Part shown: positions 35,409 to 43,386 of the stretch, in pieces
Numbering within the stretch: the stretch's first letter is position 1
Layout: the number at the start of each line of letters is the position of its first letter
Origin: Azoarcus sp. KH32C
Lineage (GTDB): Bacteria; Pseudomonadota; Gammaproteobacteria; Burkholderiales; Rhodocyclaceae
Direction: 5' to 3'
DNA length: 64,000 bases
Assembly: GCF_000349945.1 (NCBI RefSeq)
Contig: NC_020516.1
Location: forward strand, 1,984,001-2,048,000
Position numbers and translations under genes: made by a program
Notes under the pieces: generated by a model
Databases searched by the model: none
Told to the model about the DNA's origin: nothing
What the model saw: only the letters and a program-made list of their open reading frames with translations

Positions 35409-36437
35409 TTAGGCGGGTTTCGCTGCCGGCAGATCAGCGGTCGCGCGTACGCATTCGGCAACCAGCGCCGCACCCCGGTAGATCAATCCGCTATAGACCT
35501 GCACGAGTGCCGCGCCCGCATCGATCTTGGCCTGCGCCGCACGCCCGTCAAGCACGCCGCCCGCAGCGATGATCGGCAATTCGCCTGCCAGCGCCTGGGC
35601 GAGCTTGACGACGACGGCTGTCGACGCTTCGAACACCGGCGCGCCGGAAAGGCCGCCCTGCTGTTCCGCGTAGCGTACGCCTTGCACCTTATCGCGCGAG
35701 ATCGTCGTGTTGGTCGCGATCACGCCATCGATGCGGTGCCGCCGCAAGGCATCGGCGATGTTGGTGATCTGCGCCGGTTCGAGATCCGGCGCGATCTTGA
35801 GCGTCAGCGGCACGTAGCGTCCGTGACGATCCGCGAGCACCTGCTGGCGAGCCTTCAACTGACCGAGCAGGTCGTCGAGCTCGGATTCGCCCTGCAGTTG
35901 GCGCAGATTCTTCGTGTTGGGCGACGAGATATTGACCGTGACGTAGCTTGCCAGCGGATAAACCTTGTCGAGGCAGGCGAGGTAGTCGTCGGCCGCACGT
36001 TCGATCGGCGTGTCGAAATTCTTGCCGATGTTGATGCCCAGGATGCCGCGGAACTTTGCTTGCCGGACATTCGCGACCAGTGCGTCGACGCCGTGGTTGT
36101 TGAAGCCCATCCGGTTGATGATGCCGCGGACTTCGGGCAGCCGGAAAAGGCGCGGCCGCGGATTTCCGGGCTGCGGGCGCGGCGTGACCGTGCCGATCTC
36201 GAGGAAGCCAAACCCGAAGCGAGCCAGGCCGTCGATGGCCTCGCCGTTCTTGTCCAGTCCGGCCGCGAGGCCGATGCGGTTGGGGAAGGTCAGTCCCATC
36301 GCCTGAACCGGCTCGGCGGCGAGCGGCGTTGCCGCAGGCAACAAGCGGCCGGCGAGGTTCAGGGCGGCGAGGGAGAATTCGTGTGCGGTTTCCGCATCGA
36401 GCGAAAACAGGATGGGGCGGGCGATGTCGTAGAGCAT
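35409..36437 (-). CDS. pyrD: Dihydroorotate dehydrogenase (quinone), class 2
   Basis: The 342-residue enzyme oxidises dihydroorotate to orotate in pyrimidine synthesis and passes electrons to quinone at the membrane. It has the class 2 N-terminal helices, GLAAGLDKNG, NRMGFNNHG, the catalytic Ser in NISSPNTKNLRQLQ, and the FMN-binding IAAGGVLDGRAA. It is the last of four minus-strand genes after fbpC, aat and bpt; spacing to bpt is 77 bases. Confidence 0.96.
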   Translation of the reverse strand: MLYDIARPILFSLDAETAHEFSLAALNLAGRLLPAATPLAAEPVQAMGLTFPNRIGLAAGLDKNGEAIDGLARFGFGFLEIGTVTPRPQPGNPRPRLFRLPEVRGIINRMGFNNHGVDALVANVRQAKFRGILGINIGKNFDTPIERAADDYLACLDKVYPLASYVTVNISSPNTKNLRQLQGESELDDLLGQLKARQQVLADRHGRYVPLTLKIAPDLEPAQITNIADALRRHRIDGVIATNTTISRDKVQGVRYAEQQGGLSGAPVFEASTAVVVKLAQALAGELPIIAAGGVLDGRAAQAKIDAGAALVQVYSGLIYRGAALVAECVRATADLPAAKPA

Positions 36438-36514
36438 CGCGCGATTTTACCGATTTGGGCCCGCGTTTGCCCTGCGGATTTCACGATAGGGGGCCTTGTG
36501 CCACCCGCTGGAGA

Positions 36515-37258
36515 TCAGCCCGCCGTCGAATCGCGCTCGGGATCGAGCCGGATCCATTCTCCCCGGATGCGTCCTTCCAGCGGACGGAAGCGGATCTTGT
36601 AGGCCATCTTGCGGCTCTCCTTGATCCAGTATCCGAGGTACAGATAGGGGAGCCCCAGCCGGCGGCACACCTCGATCTGCCAGAGGACGCCGTAAGTCCC
36701 GTAACCGGCGAGGCTATCGTCTGGATCGTAGAAGGTATAGACGCTCGACAGCCCGTCGGTCAGTCGATCGATCACGCTCACCATCCGCAACACGCCGTTG
36801 CTGTCGCGGAATTCGACGAGGCGCGTGTCTACCTGGCTCTGCAGCAGGAAATGCGTGTATTGCTCGCGGTTGTCCTGGTCCATGCCGCCGCCCGCGTGGC
36901 GGGTGCCCTGGTAACGCTGGTAGAGGGCGTAATGCTCCTCCGAGAACTGTAGCTCGCGTTCCGCAGCCTGCAGTTCCGCCAGACGCTTCCAAGTGCGGCG
37001 CTGGCTGCGGTCCGGCGTGAATTCGTCGACCGGTACGCGCACCGGCACGCAGGCCCGGCATTCGTCGCAGTACGGGCGGTAGGTGAACATGCCGCTGCGG
37101 CGGAAGCCGTTCCGGACCAGTTCGCTATAGACGTGGGAGTCGATCAGATGCCCAGGTGTTGCAACCTGGGACCGGGCGAACCGCTCGGGCAGATACGAAC
37201 ACGCGTACGGTGCCGTCGCGTAGAACTGGATGAGAGCGTAGGGGTAGTCCTTCTGCAT
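36515..37258 (-). CDS. bpt: Aspartate/glutamate leucyltransferase Bpt
   Basis: The 247-residue enzyme transfers Leu from Leu-tRNA to proteins with N-terminal Asp or Glu, marking them for ClpS/ClpAP. It has YLPERFARSQ, the Cys-containing CDECRACVPVRVPV and the C-terminal transferase part with GYWIKESRKMAYKIRFRPLE. It is related to eukaryotic arginyltransferase Ate1. It lies 10 bases after aat, so both bacterial N-degron transferases are made together. Confidence 0.94.
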   Translation of the reverse strand: MQKDYPYALIQFYATAPYACSYLPERFARSQVATPGHLIDSHVYSELVRNGFRRSGMFTYRPYCDECRACVPVRVPVDEFTPDRSQRRTWKRLAELQAAERELQFSEEHYALYQRYQGTRHAGGGMDQDNREQYTHFLLQSQVDTRLVEFRDSNGVLRMVSVIDRLTDGLSSVYTFYDPDDSLAGYGTYGVLWQIEVCRRLGLPYLYLGYWIKESRKMAYKIRFRPLEGRIRGEWIRLDPERDSTAG

Positions 37259-37268
37259 CGAAGTCGGT

Positions 37269-37970
37269 TCAGAAGACGATCCGCCCGTCGCTTGCGGGCC
37301 AGCGACTCGGTGCCATGCCCTTGCGCGCCCAGACGGCGAGTCCGGACACGAATTCGCTGCGCGCGATTTCCCGCGCGCCGAGCGAGAGCAGGTGCGAAGT
37401 CGTCATCTGGCAGTCGATCACGGCAAACCCCAGCAGATCCAGGTATCGGGCAAGGTGCGCCAGCGCGACTTTCGAGGCGTCGCTTCGCCGGCTGAACATG
37501 GATTCGCCGTAGAAGACTCCCCCCAGGGCGACTCCGTACAAGCCGCCGACCAGCTGGTCACCGTCCCACGATTCGACACTGTGAGCGTAACCGAGTTCGT
37601 GCATCGTCACATAGGCCCGTTGCATCTCCGACGTGATCCAGGTCCCGCCCCCGGGCTCCCGCGGTTCGGCGCAGGCCCCGATGACCTGGGCGAAAGCCGT
37701 GTCGAAGCGGACCTCGAAGCGTCCCTGGCGAAGCGTGCGGCGCAAGCTGCGCGAGATGTGCATTTGGGACGGAAGCAGCACGAGGCGGGGATCCGGACTC
37801 CACCACAGGATCGGCTCCCCGGGGCAGAACCAGGGAAAGATTCCTCTGCGGTAGGCCGCGAGCAACCAGTCCGGCGTCAAGGCACCGCCTGCCGCAAGCA
37901 GGCCGTTCGGCTCGGCAAGGGCTTGCGAGACCGCCGGGAACTCGGGCGTTTCGGACAGCCAGGGGATCAT
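37269..37970 (-). CDS. aat: Leucyl/phenylalanyl-tRNA-protein transferase
   Basis: The 233-residue enzyme adds Leu or Phe to proteins with N-terminal Arg or Lys. GLLAAGGALTPDWLLAAYRRGIFPW and ILWWSPDPRLVL are the diagnostic motifs (shown in part). Its ATG overlaps the stop of the iron transporter ATPase gene fbpC, so its translation is coupled to it. Confidence 0.95.
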   Translation of the reverse strand: MIPWLSETPEFPAVSQALAEPNGLLAAGGALTPDWLLAAYRRGIFPWFCPGEPILWWSPDPRLVLLPSQMHISRSLRRTLRQGRFEVRFDTAFAQVIGACAEPREPGGGTWITSEMQRAYVTMHELGYAHSVESWDGDQLVGGLYGVALGGVFYGESMFSRRSDASKVALAHLARYLDLLGFAVIDCQMTTSHLLSLGAREIARSEFVSGLAVWARKGMAPSRWPASDGRIVF

Positions 37971-39088
37971 TGCGTAATGGACGCCTCTCGGCGTTGGGGT
38001 TGCATGCGCGCGGCAGGCGGATGTTCGCCAGGAAACGTCACCACATGATCGACAGCCAGGCGAATCCCGATGCGCTCGCCGATCGCGTGATTGTGGTGGC
38101 TCGGCACGAGCGACAGCGCGCGGGCCCCGCTTTCGAGACGCAGCGTGTACAGGATCTCTGCGCCGCGGAAGGCCTTGTGGACGACTTCGGCCTTCATCTC
38201 GCTGGAATCGTCATGCACGACGTCGTCCGGACGCAGCAGCACGTCTACCAGGCATTCTTCGCCGGGGCATCGATCGTCCCCGGGGCAGCACTCCACTGGA
38301 ATCGTGCTGTTCAGCGTGCCGAGTTCGACACGGACCTGATGATGACTGATCACCCGGCCGGGCAGGAAGACGCCCTGTCCGATGAAATCCGCCACGAAGC
38401 GGTTGACCGGTCGATGGTACAGGTTGTAGGGCGTGTCCCACTGCTGGATGCGTCCCTCGTGCATGATCCCGATCTCGTCGGCGACGGCGAAGGCTTCATT
38501 CTGATCGTGGGTGACGAGGATCGCGGTCGTCTGCGTCGCCTTGATGATGTCGCGGACCTCGTACGACAAGCGTTCGCGCAATTCCACGTCGAGGTTCGAG
38601 AATGGTTCGTCGAGCAGCAGCAGGCTGGGGCGGGGCGCCAGCGCGCGGGCGAGCGCAACGCGCTGCTGTTGGCCACCCGATAGTTCATGCGGATACTTGT
38701 TGCCTTGGTCGTGCAGCCCCACCACGCGCAGCAACTCGGCCACCCGTCCGTTGCGCTGCTCGCGCTCCATTGCACGCAATCCAAAGCCCACGTTCCGGGC
38801 GACGGTCAGATGCGGGAAAAGCGCGTAGTCCTGGAACACCATGCCGATCCGACGCCTTTCAGGTGGAACGTGCTGCCCCTGCCGGCTCACCACGGCGCCG
38901 TCGAGGCGGATCTCGCCGCCGCTTACCTGCTCGAATCCTGCGATGCTGCGCAACACGGTCGTCTTGCCGCATCCGGACGGGCCGAGCAGGCAGCCGATAC
39001 TCCCCTTCTCCAGCCGCATCGACAGGTTGCGGACAACGCGTTGAGTGCCGTAGGCGAGGTCGATTCCTGCAAGCTCTAGATGCGACAT
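37967..39088 (-). CDS. fbpC: Ferric iron ABC transporter ATP-binding protein FbpC
   Basis: The 373-residue ATPase has Walker A GPSGCGKTTVL, Q-loop, signature LSGGQQQRVALARAL, and Walker B LLLLDEPFSNLD, then a TOBE-type C-terminal domain ending VVTFPGEH. A cysteine-rich stretch in the C-terminal domain, ECCPGDDRCPGEEC, is unusual. It should power ferric iron import with FbpB (divergent) and FbpA (2.8 kb away). Divergent start region holds a candidate Fur site. Confidence 0.9.
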   Translation of the reverse strand: MSHLELAGIDLAYGTQRVVRNLSMRLEKGSIGCLLGPSGCGKTTVLRSIAGFEQVSGGEIRLDGAVVSRQGQHVPPERRRIGMVFQDYALFPHLTVARNVGFGLRAMEREQRNGRVAELLRVVGLHDQGNKYPHELSGGQQQRVALARALAPRPSLLLLDEPFSNLDVELRERLSYEVRDIIKATQTTAILVTHDQNEAFAVADEIGIMHEGRIQQWDTPYNLYHRPVNRFVADFIGQGVFLPGRVISHHQVRVELGTLNSTIPVECCPGDDRCPGEECLVDVLLRPDDVVHDDSSEMKAEVVHKAFRGAEILYTLRLESGARALSLVPSHHNHAIGERIGIRLAVDHVVTFPGEHPPAARMQPQRREASITQ

Positions 39089-39142
39089 GACGGGACACGT
39101 ATCAGGATGTCGGGATGCTGGTCATTATTGCATCGCGGTAAT

Positions 39143-39163
39143 CGAAATGCGATCCATTATAAT
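39143..39163 (+). promoter_or_regulatory. fbpB promoter -10 with a possible Fur box
   Basis: TATAAT at 39158-39163 is a perfect -10 hexamer 55 bases before the fbpB ATG; the -35 is poor. Bases 39143-39161 match the 19-bp Fur consensus at 11 positions, including the CATTAT half-site that overlaps the -10. The match is only moderate. Confidence 0.4.
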
Positions 39164-39217
39164 TTTCCGCTGGTTTGCGGCGGGATGACTCGCGCGACGT
39201 CATGGATCGGGAGTGAT

Positions 39218-40900
39218 ATGCATTTCGGAGAAGGGCTGAACACGCTGCTGAAGGACAGGTCCACGCTGACCGGCTGTGCTCTGCTGATTGCCCTTCTGAT
39301 CGCGATGCCTGTGCTGTCGGTGTTCTCGAACGTATTTGTCGGCGGCACGGGCGGCACCTGGGCACACCTCGCAAGCACGGTCCTGCCCGAGTTCGTGCGC
39401 AATTCGCTGATCCTGTGCGTCGGCGTGGGCCTCGGGGTTTCAAGCATCGGCATTACGACGGCCTGGCTGACGACGATGCTCGAATTTCCGGGGCGGCGCT
39501 TCTTCGAGTGGGCGCTCGTGCTCCCGCTGGCGGTGCCGGCCTACGTGATGGCCTACGTCTATACCGACTTCCTGCAATTCGTCGGGCCACTGCAGAGCTG
39601 GTTACGGGCAAGCTTCGGATGGAAGGCGGGTCAGTACTGGTTTCCTGACGTCCGCACGACCGGCGGTGCCGTCGCGATGTTCATGTTCGTGCTTTACCCC
39701 TACGTCTATCTCCTTGCGCGCACGGCCTTCCTCGAGCGGGCCGCGGGAATGCTGGAAGCCGGCCGTTCGCTCGGCCTCGGCGCCTGGGGATGTTTCTTTC
39801 GCGTCTCCTTGCCCCTGGCCCGTCCCGCAGTCGTCGCCGGGTCTGCGCTGGCGCTGATGGAGACGCTGGCCGATTTCGGCACGGTGTCGTACTTCGGAGT
39901 CCAGACTTTCACGACCGGCATCTACCGCGCGTGGTTCTCCCTCGGGGACCGCGTTGCGGCGGCGCAGCTCTCGGCGATGCTGCTCGCCATCGTCGTTCTC
40001 GTCCTCGTCGTCGAACATGCCACCCGCGGTCGCGCCCGTTACGGCAACACGTCGCGCCAGCAGGCGCTGCCGACGCCTGTGCGGCTGGCCTTCCTGCCGG
40101 GTCTGCTCGCGGCCGGTGCCTGCGCGATGCCCTTGCTACTCGGATTCTTGCTGCCCGCCGGACTGCTGCTCAAGATGGCCCTGGTCGAGGGCGATGCCCA
40201 GTTCGGAGCGCGTTTCGTCGGACTCGCGCGCAACAGTTTCTTCCTCGCTTCCCTTACCGCGCTGGCGGCCGTCGCGTTTGCGGTGGTGCTCGGCTACGCC
40301 GCGCGGCTCGCCCGCTCGCGCTTTCCCCGTCTTCTGAATCGCGTCGTAGGGCTCGGATACGCCGTCCCCGGCTCCGTCATCGCCGTCGGCGTACTGATTC
40401 CCGTCACGCGGCTGGACAACGTGCTGGCGGCCTGGTGGGAGGCGAGCTTCGGCGTGAATCCGGGCTTGATCCTGACCGGTGGAGTCGCGGCACTCGTCTA
40501 CGCCTACCTGGCGCGTTTCCTTTCGGTTGCGCTCCACACCGTGGAGTCCAGCCTCGGGAAGATCACCGTTTCGATGGATGACGCCGCGCGCTGCCTCGGC
40601 TACGGAAAATGGAGTACGCTGCGCCATGTGCACGTCCCGATCCTGCGTGGTAGCCTGCTGACCGCCGGATTGCTCGTGTTCGTCGACGTAATGAAGGAGC
40701 TGCCCGCGACACTCGTGATGCGTCCCTTCAACCTCGACACGCTGGCTACGCAGGCGCACACGCTGGCGGCGGATGAGCGTTTGGCGGAGGCTTCCACCGC
40801 GGCTTTGACTATCGTCGTGGTAGGGCTGTTGCCGATGTTCATCATTTCGCGCCAGATTGCACGTGGCAGGCGACGGACGTATGAAGAAACCGAAATCTGA
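39218..40900 (+). CDS. fbpB: Ferric iron ABC transporter permease FbpB
   Basis: The 560-residue permease is a fusion of two halves, each with about six helices and the EAA-type loop (AGMLEAGRSLGLGAWGCFF and ITVSMDDAARCLGYGKWSTL, shown in part). The ATG at 39218 follows GGGAG; an in-frame ATG at 39185 is possible but has a weaker site. It pairs with FbpC and the periplasmic FbpA. It is divergent from fbpC over 129 bases. Confidence 0.92.
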   Translation: MHFGEGLNTLLKDRSTLTGCALLIALLIAMPVLSVFSNVFVGGTGGTWAHLASTVLPEFVRNSLILCVGVGLGVSSIGITTAWLTTMLEFPGRRFFEWALVLPLAVPAYVMAYVYTDFLQFVGPLQSWLRASFGWKAGQYWFPDVRTTGGAVAMFMFVLYPYVYLLARTAFLERAAGMLEAGRSLGLGAWGCFFRVSLPLARPAVVAGSALALMETLADFGTVSYFGVQTFTTGIYRAWFSLGDRVAAAQLSAMLLAIVVLVLVVEHATRGRARYGNTSRQQALPTPVRLAFLPGLLAAGACAMPLLLGFLLPAGLLLKMALVEGDAQFGARFVGLARNSFFLASLTALAAVAFAVVLGYAARLARSRFPRLLNRVVGLGYAVPGSVIAVGVLIPVTRLDNVLAAWWEASFGVNPGLILTGGVAALVYAYLARFLSVALHTVESSLGKITVSMDDAARCLGYGKWSTLRHVHVPILRGSLLTAGLLVFVDVMKELPATLVMRPFNLDTLATQAHTLAADERLAEASTAALTIVVVGLLPMFIISRQIARGRRRTYEETEI

Positions 40901-40951
40901 GCCGCGCCATTCGTGCCCACCCGCTCAACCGATCGCAAAGTTTGGAGTACG

Positions 40952-41263
40952 ATGAAAATCCTGCTGTGGTGTGACGATCTCATCAATCGCGTCAGGCTTG
41001 AATCAGCCTGGAAGACCGCGGGCGCAACCGTCCTGAAGAAGAATTCGACCGAGGTGCCGGATCTGGTCGTTGTCGACCTGCAGGCACGGAACGCCTGCGA
41101 GCATATTGCGCAATTGAGGCAGAAGCACGCTCAGGCCGGCATCATCGCCTTCGGGCCGCATTTCGATGCCGAAGCCTTCGAGGCGGCAAAGGCGGCCGGC
41201 GCGACAGAGATCGCGGCCCAGGGCTCGATCGTCGAACGCGTGATGCGACGCCTGCGCGAATGA
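40952..41263 (+). CDS. Receiver-like small protein lacking the switch lysine
   Basis: The 103-residue protein reads as a response-regulator receiver fold: MKILLWCDDL (acidic pair after strand 1), LVVVDLQARN (Asp at the end of strand 3), GIIAFGPHFD and ATEIAAQGS. The conserved Lys of strand 5 and the Thr/Ser of strand 4 are not present, so it is a degenerate receiver. GGAG lies five bases before the ATG. It follows fbpB by 51 bases on the same strand. No function can be assigned. Confidence 0.7.
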   Translation: MKILLWCDDLINRVRLESAWKTAGATVLKKNSTEVPDLVVVDLQARNACEHIAQLRQKHAQAGIIAFGPHFDAEAFEAAKAAGATEIAAQGSIVERVMRRLRE

Positions 41264-41333
41264 TCAAGACCTGCGAATGGCCGCGAAAGGCGCGCATCGC
41301 AGAGAAAAATTGCCGAAAATTGCCTTAGATAGG

Positions 41334-41348
41334 GGACCGCCACGGTCC
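41334..41348. repeat. Short inverted repeat before the disordered-protein gene
   Basis: GGACCG and CGGTCC arms of six bases enclose a 3-base loop, 20 bases ahead of the ATG at 41369. There is no T-run. It may be an operator or a small hairpin in the leader. Confidence 0.4.
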
Positions 41349-41368
41349 AATGATGGGATAATCCCCCC

Positions 41369-41785
41369 ATGAACGCACCGCAACCGACCTCTCCCCGTCG
41401 TCGCCTGCAGGAACTGCTCGCCATTCCGGATGGCCAGCGTACCGACGAAGAGTGGGACGAACTGAACGAACTCGAAATCAGCCTCGCTCCCGGCAACCGC
41501 GAAGGGGCGCCGGACCCTAATTTGCGGCGTCCGACGCCGTCGACGGGCCTGGGACAGCAAAACCGAAGCCGCAATCAGCAGCGCGGCGGGCAGCCGCAAC
41601 AGAAGGCTGGCGGGCAAAAGCAGCCCAAGCCGCAGCAGCAGCCGAAACCGCCTGCGCCGATCGTTGCCGCCAAGCCTGCGGAAGAGGGGCAGGCCAAGAA
41701 GCCCGCCCGCAAGTTCCGCAAGCGTTCTTCCAAGCCGAAGACCGAGGCCGGACCGAGCTCGGCTCCCGCCGCGGAAGGTCAGTAA
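41369..41785 (+). CDS. Hypothetical disordered protein, Gln/Pro/Lys-rich
   Basis: The 138-residue protein has a short helical N-terminus (RRRLQELLAIPDGQRTDEEW) and then a long low-complexity region rich in Gln, Pro, Lys and Arg (RNQQRGGQPQQKAGGQKQ, KKPARKFRKRSSKPK). It has no recognised domain and no signal peptide. The basic tail suggests nucleic acid binding, which is a guess. A strong hairpin terminator follows 42 bases after the stop. GC and codon use fit the neighbours, so I take it as a real gene. Confidence 0.65.
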   Translation: MNAPQPTSPRRRLQELLAIPDGQRTDEEWDELNELEISLAPGNREGAPDPNLRRPTPSTGLGQQNRSRNQQRGGQPQQKAGGQKQPKPQQQPKPPAPIVAAKPAEEGQAKKPARKFRKRSSKPKTEAGPSSAPAAEGQ

Positions 41786-41827
41786 GCCGTTTCTCGGGCG
41801 CGCCTCGTTCGCGCCGCAGCGAAGTGA

Positions 41828-41862
41828 AAAGCCCCTCCGGCGTTCCGCGCTGGAGGGGCTTT
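41828..41862. terminator. Bidirectional terminator before fbpA
   Basis: AAAGCCCCTCC and GGAGGGGCTTT form an 11-bp stem around a 13-base loop, with A and T tracts at the ends. It ends the plus-strand gene at 41369 and the minus-strand fbpA, whose stop is 24 bases on. Confidence 0.8.
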
Positions 41863-41886
41863 CGATTGGATGACGCCGAAAATTGC

Positions 41887-42909
41887 TTACCGGAATCCCG
41901 CGCGATCGTAGATGCGTTGCGCTTCGGCTGCCGTCTTCGCCAGTTCGCCGACCGGCAGGGCATCCGCCTTGAAGGCCCCCAGCTTATCGAGAGCCGGATT
42001 GTTCACCTTCACGCTCGCCACGACCGGCCACTCGTTGTTGCCGTTTGCAAAGTAAGCCTGAGCCTCGTCCGACGCTAGGTACTCGAGGAATTTGACGGCG
42101 GCGCCCTTGTTCGGAGCGGTCTTCAGCATTCCAGCGCCCGATACGTTGATGTGCGTGCCCCAGGTCTTCTGATTGGGCCAGACGGTACCGATCCTTTCGA
42201 CGATTTCCTTGTCCTCAGGCTTGCTCGAATTCATGATCCGGGCCAAGTAGTAGGTGTTCGCGATCGCAACGCCGCATTCGCCCGCCGCCACGGCCTTGAT
42301 CTGGTCCGTGTCGCCGCCCTTCGGCGCGCGGGCAAAGTTCGCCACGACGTTACGCGCCCAGTTTTCCGTCGCTTCGACGCCGTCGTGACGGACCAGCGCC
42401 GCGCCCAGCGAAAGATTGTAGGGATGGCTGCCCGACCGCGTGCACACCTTGCCCTTCAGCGCGGGATCCGCAAGGCTTTCGTAGGTCTGGACCTGTTCCG
42501 GCTTGACCATGTCCTTGTTGTATACGATTACGCGCGCCCGCGTCGAGTACGAGAACCAGCGCTCGGTGCGCAGGTGCGCCGGGATTCGGTCTTCCAGGAT
42601 CTTCGACTTGACCGGAGCGAAGATTCCGAGCTCGTCGGCTTTCGCAAGCCGCGCGGCATCCACCGTGATGAAGACGTCTGCCGGACTATTTGCACCTTCA
42701 TTCCGCACGCGTTCCAGAAGCTCGTCCTCTTTCGCTTCGATACGGTTGATCTTGATCCCCGTCTGTTTCGTGAAATTCGAATACAGGGCTTCGTCGGTCT
42801 GGTAATGGCGGGCGGAGTAGAGGTTGAGCTCGGCGTCGGCTGCGCTGGCCTGCACGGCCCACACACCCAGTCCGGTTGCAATGGAGGTTGCGAGGATGGT
42901 CTTCATCAT
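41887..42909 (-). CDS. fbpA: Ferric iron-binding periplasmic protein FbpA
   Basis: The 340-residue protein has a signal peptide ending near QASAADAELN. Ferric ligands expected in the family are visible: SARHYQTDEALY and the Tyr pair in ANTYYLARIM. It delivers iron(III) to FbpBC. It is on the opposite strand to fbpB and has its own AT-rich upstream region with two Fur-like sequences, so it can be made in excess of the membrane parts. Confidence 0.93.
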   Translation of the reverse strand: MMKTILATSIATGLGVWAVQASAADAELNLYSARHYQTDEALYSNFTKQTGIKINRIEAKEDELLERVRNEGANSPADVFITVDAARLAKADELGIFAPVKSKILEDRIPAHLRTERWFSYSTRARVIVYNKDMVKPEQVQTYESLADPALKGKVCTRSGSHPYNLSLGAALVRHDGVEATENWARNVVANFARAPKGGDTDQIKAVAAGECGVAIANTYYLARIMNSSKPEDKEIVERIGTVWPNQKTWGTHINVSGAGMLKTAPNKGAAVKFLEYLASDEAQAYFANGNNEWPVVASVKVNNPALDKLGAFKADALPVGELAKTAAEAQRIYDRAGFR

Positions 42910-42950
42910 GTTCGTTCCTGATGCGGGGTGGTTGATGGCGGAATACTAAC

Positions 42951-42969
42951 GAGAATAATTCCTAGTTGC
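42951..42969. promoter_or_regulatory. Weak Fur-like site upstream of fbpA
   Basis: The AT-rich sequence starting GAGAATAATT matches the 19-bp Fur consensus at 10 positions. It lies 42 bases upstream of the fbpA start. A better match is 30 bases further on. Confidence 0.3.
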
Positions 42970-42998
42970 AAACAGTTCTTATTGTTGGCAAGATGTGT

Positions 42999-43017
42999 GA
43001 GAATGATTCGCAATAAC
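42999..43017. promoter_or_regulatory. Candidate Fur box between fbpA and the DUF2325 gene
   Basis: GAGAATGATTCGCAATAAC matches the 19-bp Fur consensus at 13 positions. It is 16 bases before the DUF2325 ATG and 90 bases before fbpA, so it could control both divergent genes. Iron repression would suit FbpA. Confidence 0.55.
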
Positions 43018-43033
43018 TACGGAAGGGACTCAC

Positions 43034-43363
43034 ATGAACGCATTACTCGTCGGTGCCGACCGGCTGGGCAACATCCCGGACGTTCTTTCTGAATTTGGAA
43101 TCAGTATTGCCGCCCATGTCAGCGGGCGCGAGACTGCGCATCAGCGACGCAGCGCGCCTCTTCCAATGGGTATCGAAATGGTGATCCTGTTCACCGATTT
43201 CATCGGCCATAATGTCATGCAGCGCTTTCGCGACGCTGCGAGCCGTGAGGGGATCGCCTTCGTGTGCTGCCGTCGTTCCGTCTGCGCGCTACAGCAGGCG
43301 CTCGGCAAACGGATCGATCGGCGGGATTGCGCCGGATGCGCGGTCCGCTGCCGCGGCAACTGA
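43034..43363 (+). CDS. DUF2325 family small protein
   Basis: The 109-residue protein matches DUF2325: MNALLVGADRLGNIPDVL, the segment VILFTDFIGHNVMQRF, and a Cys-rich end (VCCRRSVCALQQAL, RRDCAGCAVRC). GGAAGGGA precedes the ATG. Its function is not known. Position next to fbpA behind a Fur-like site suggests a role in iron or metal handling; the Cys cluster could bind metal. Both points are inference. Confidence 0.78.
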   Translation: MNALLVGADRLGNIPDVLSEFGISIAAHVSGRETAHQRRSAPLPMGIEMVILFTDFIGHNVMQRFRDAASREGIAFVCCRRSVCALQQALGKRIDRRDCAGCAVRCRGN

Positions 43364-43386
43364 ACGCCGCCCGGAACCGTTGCCGC

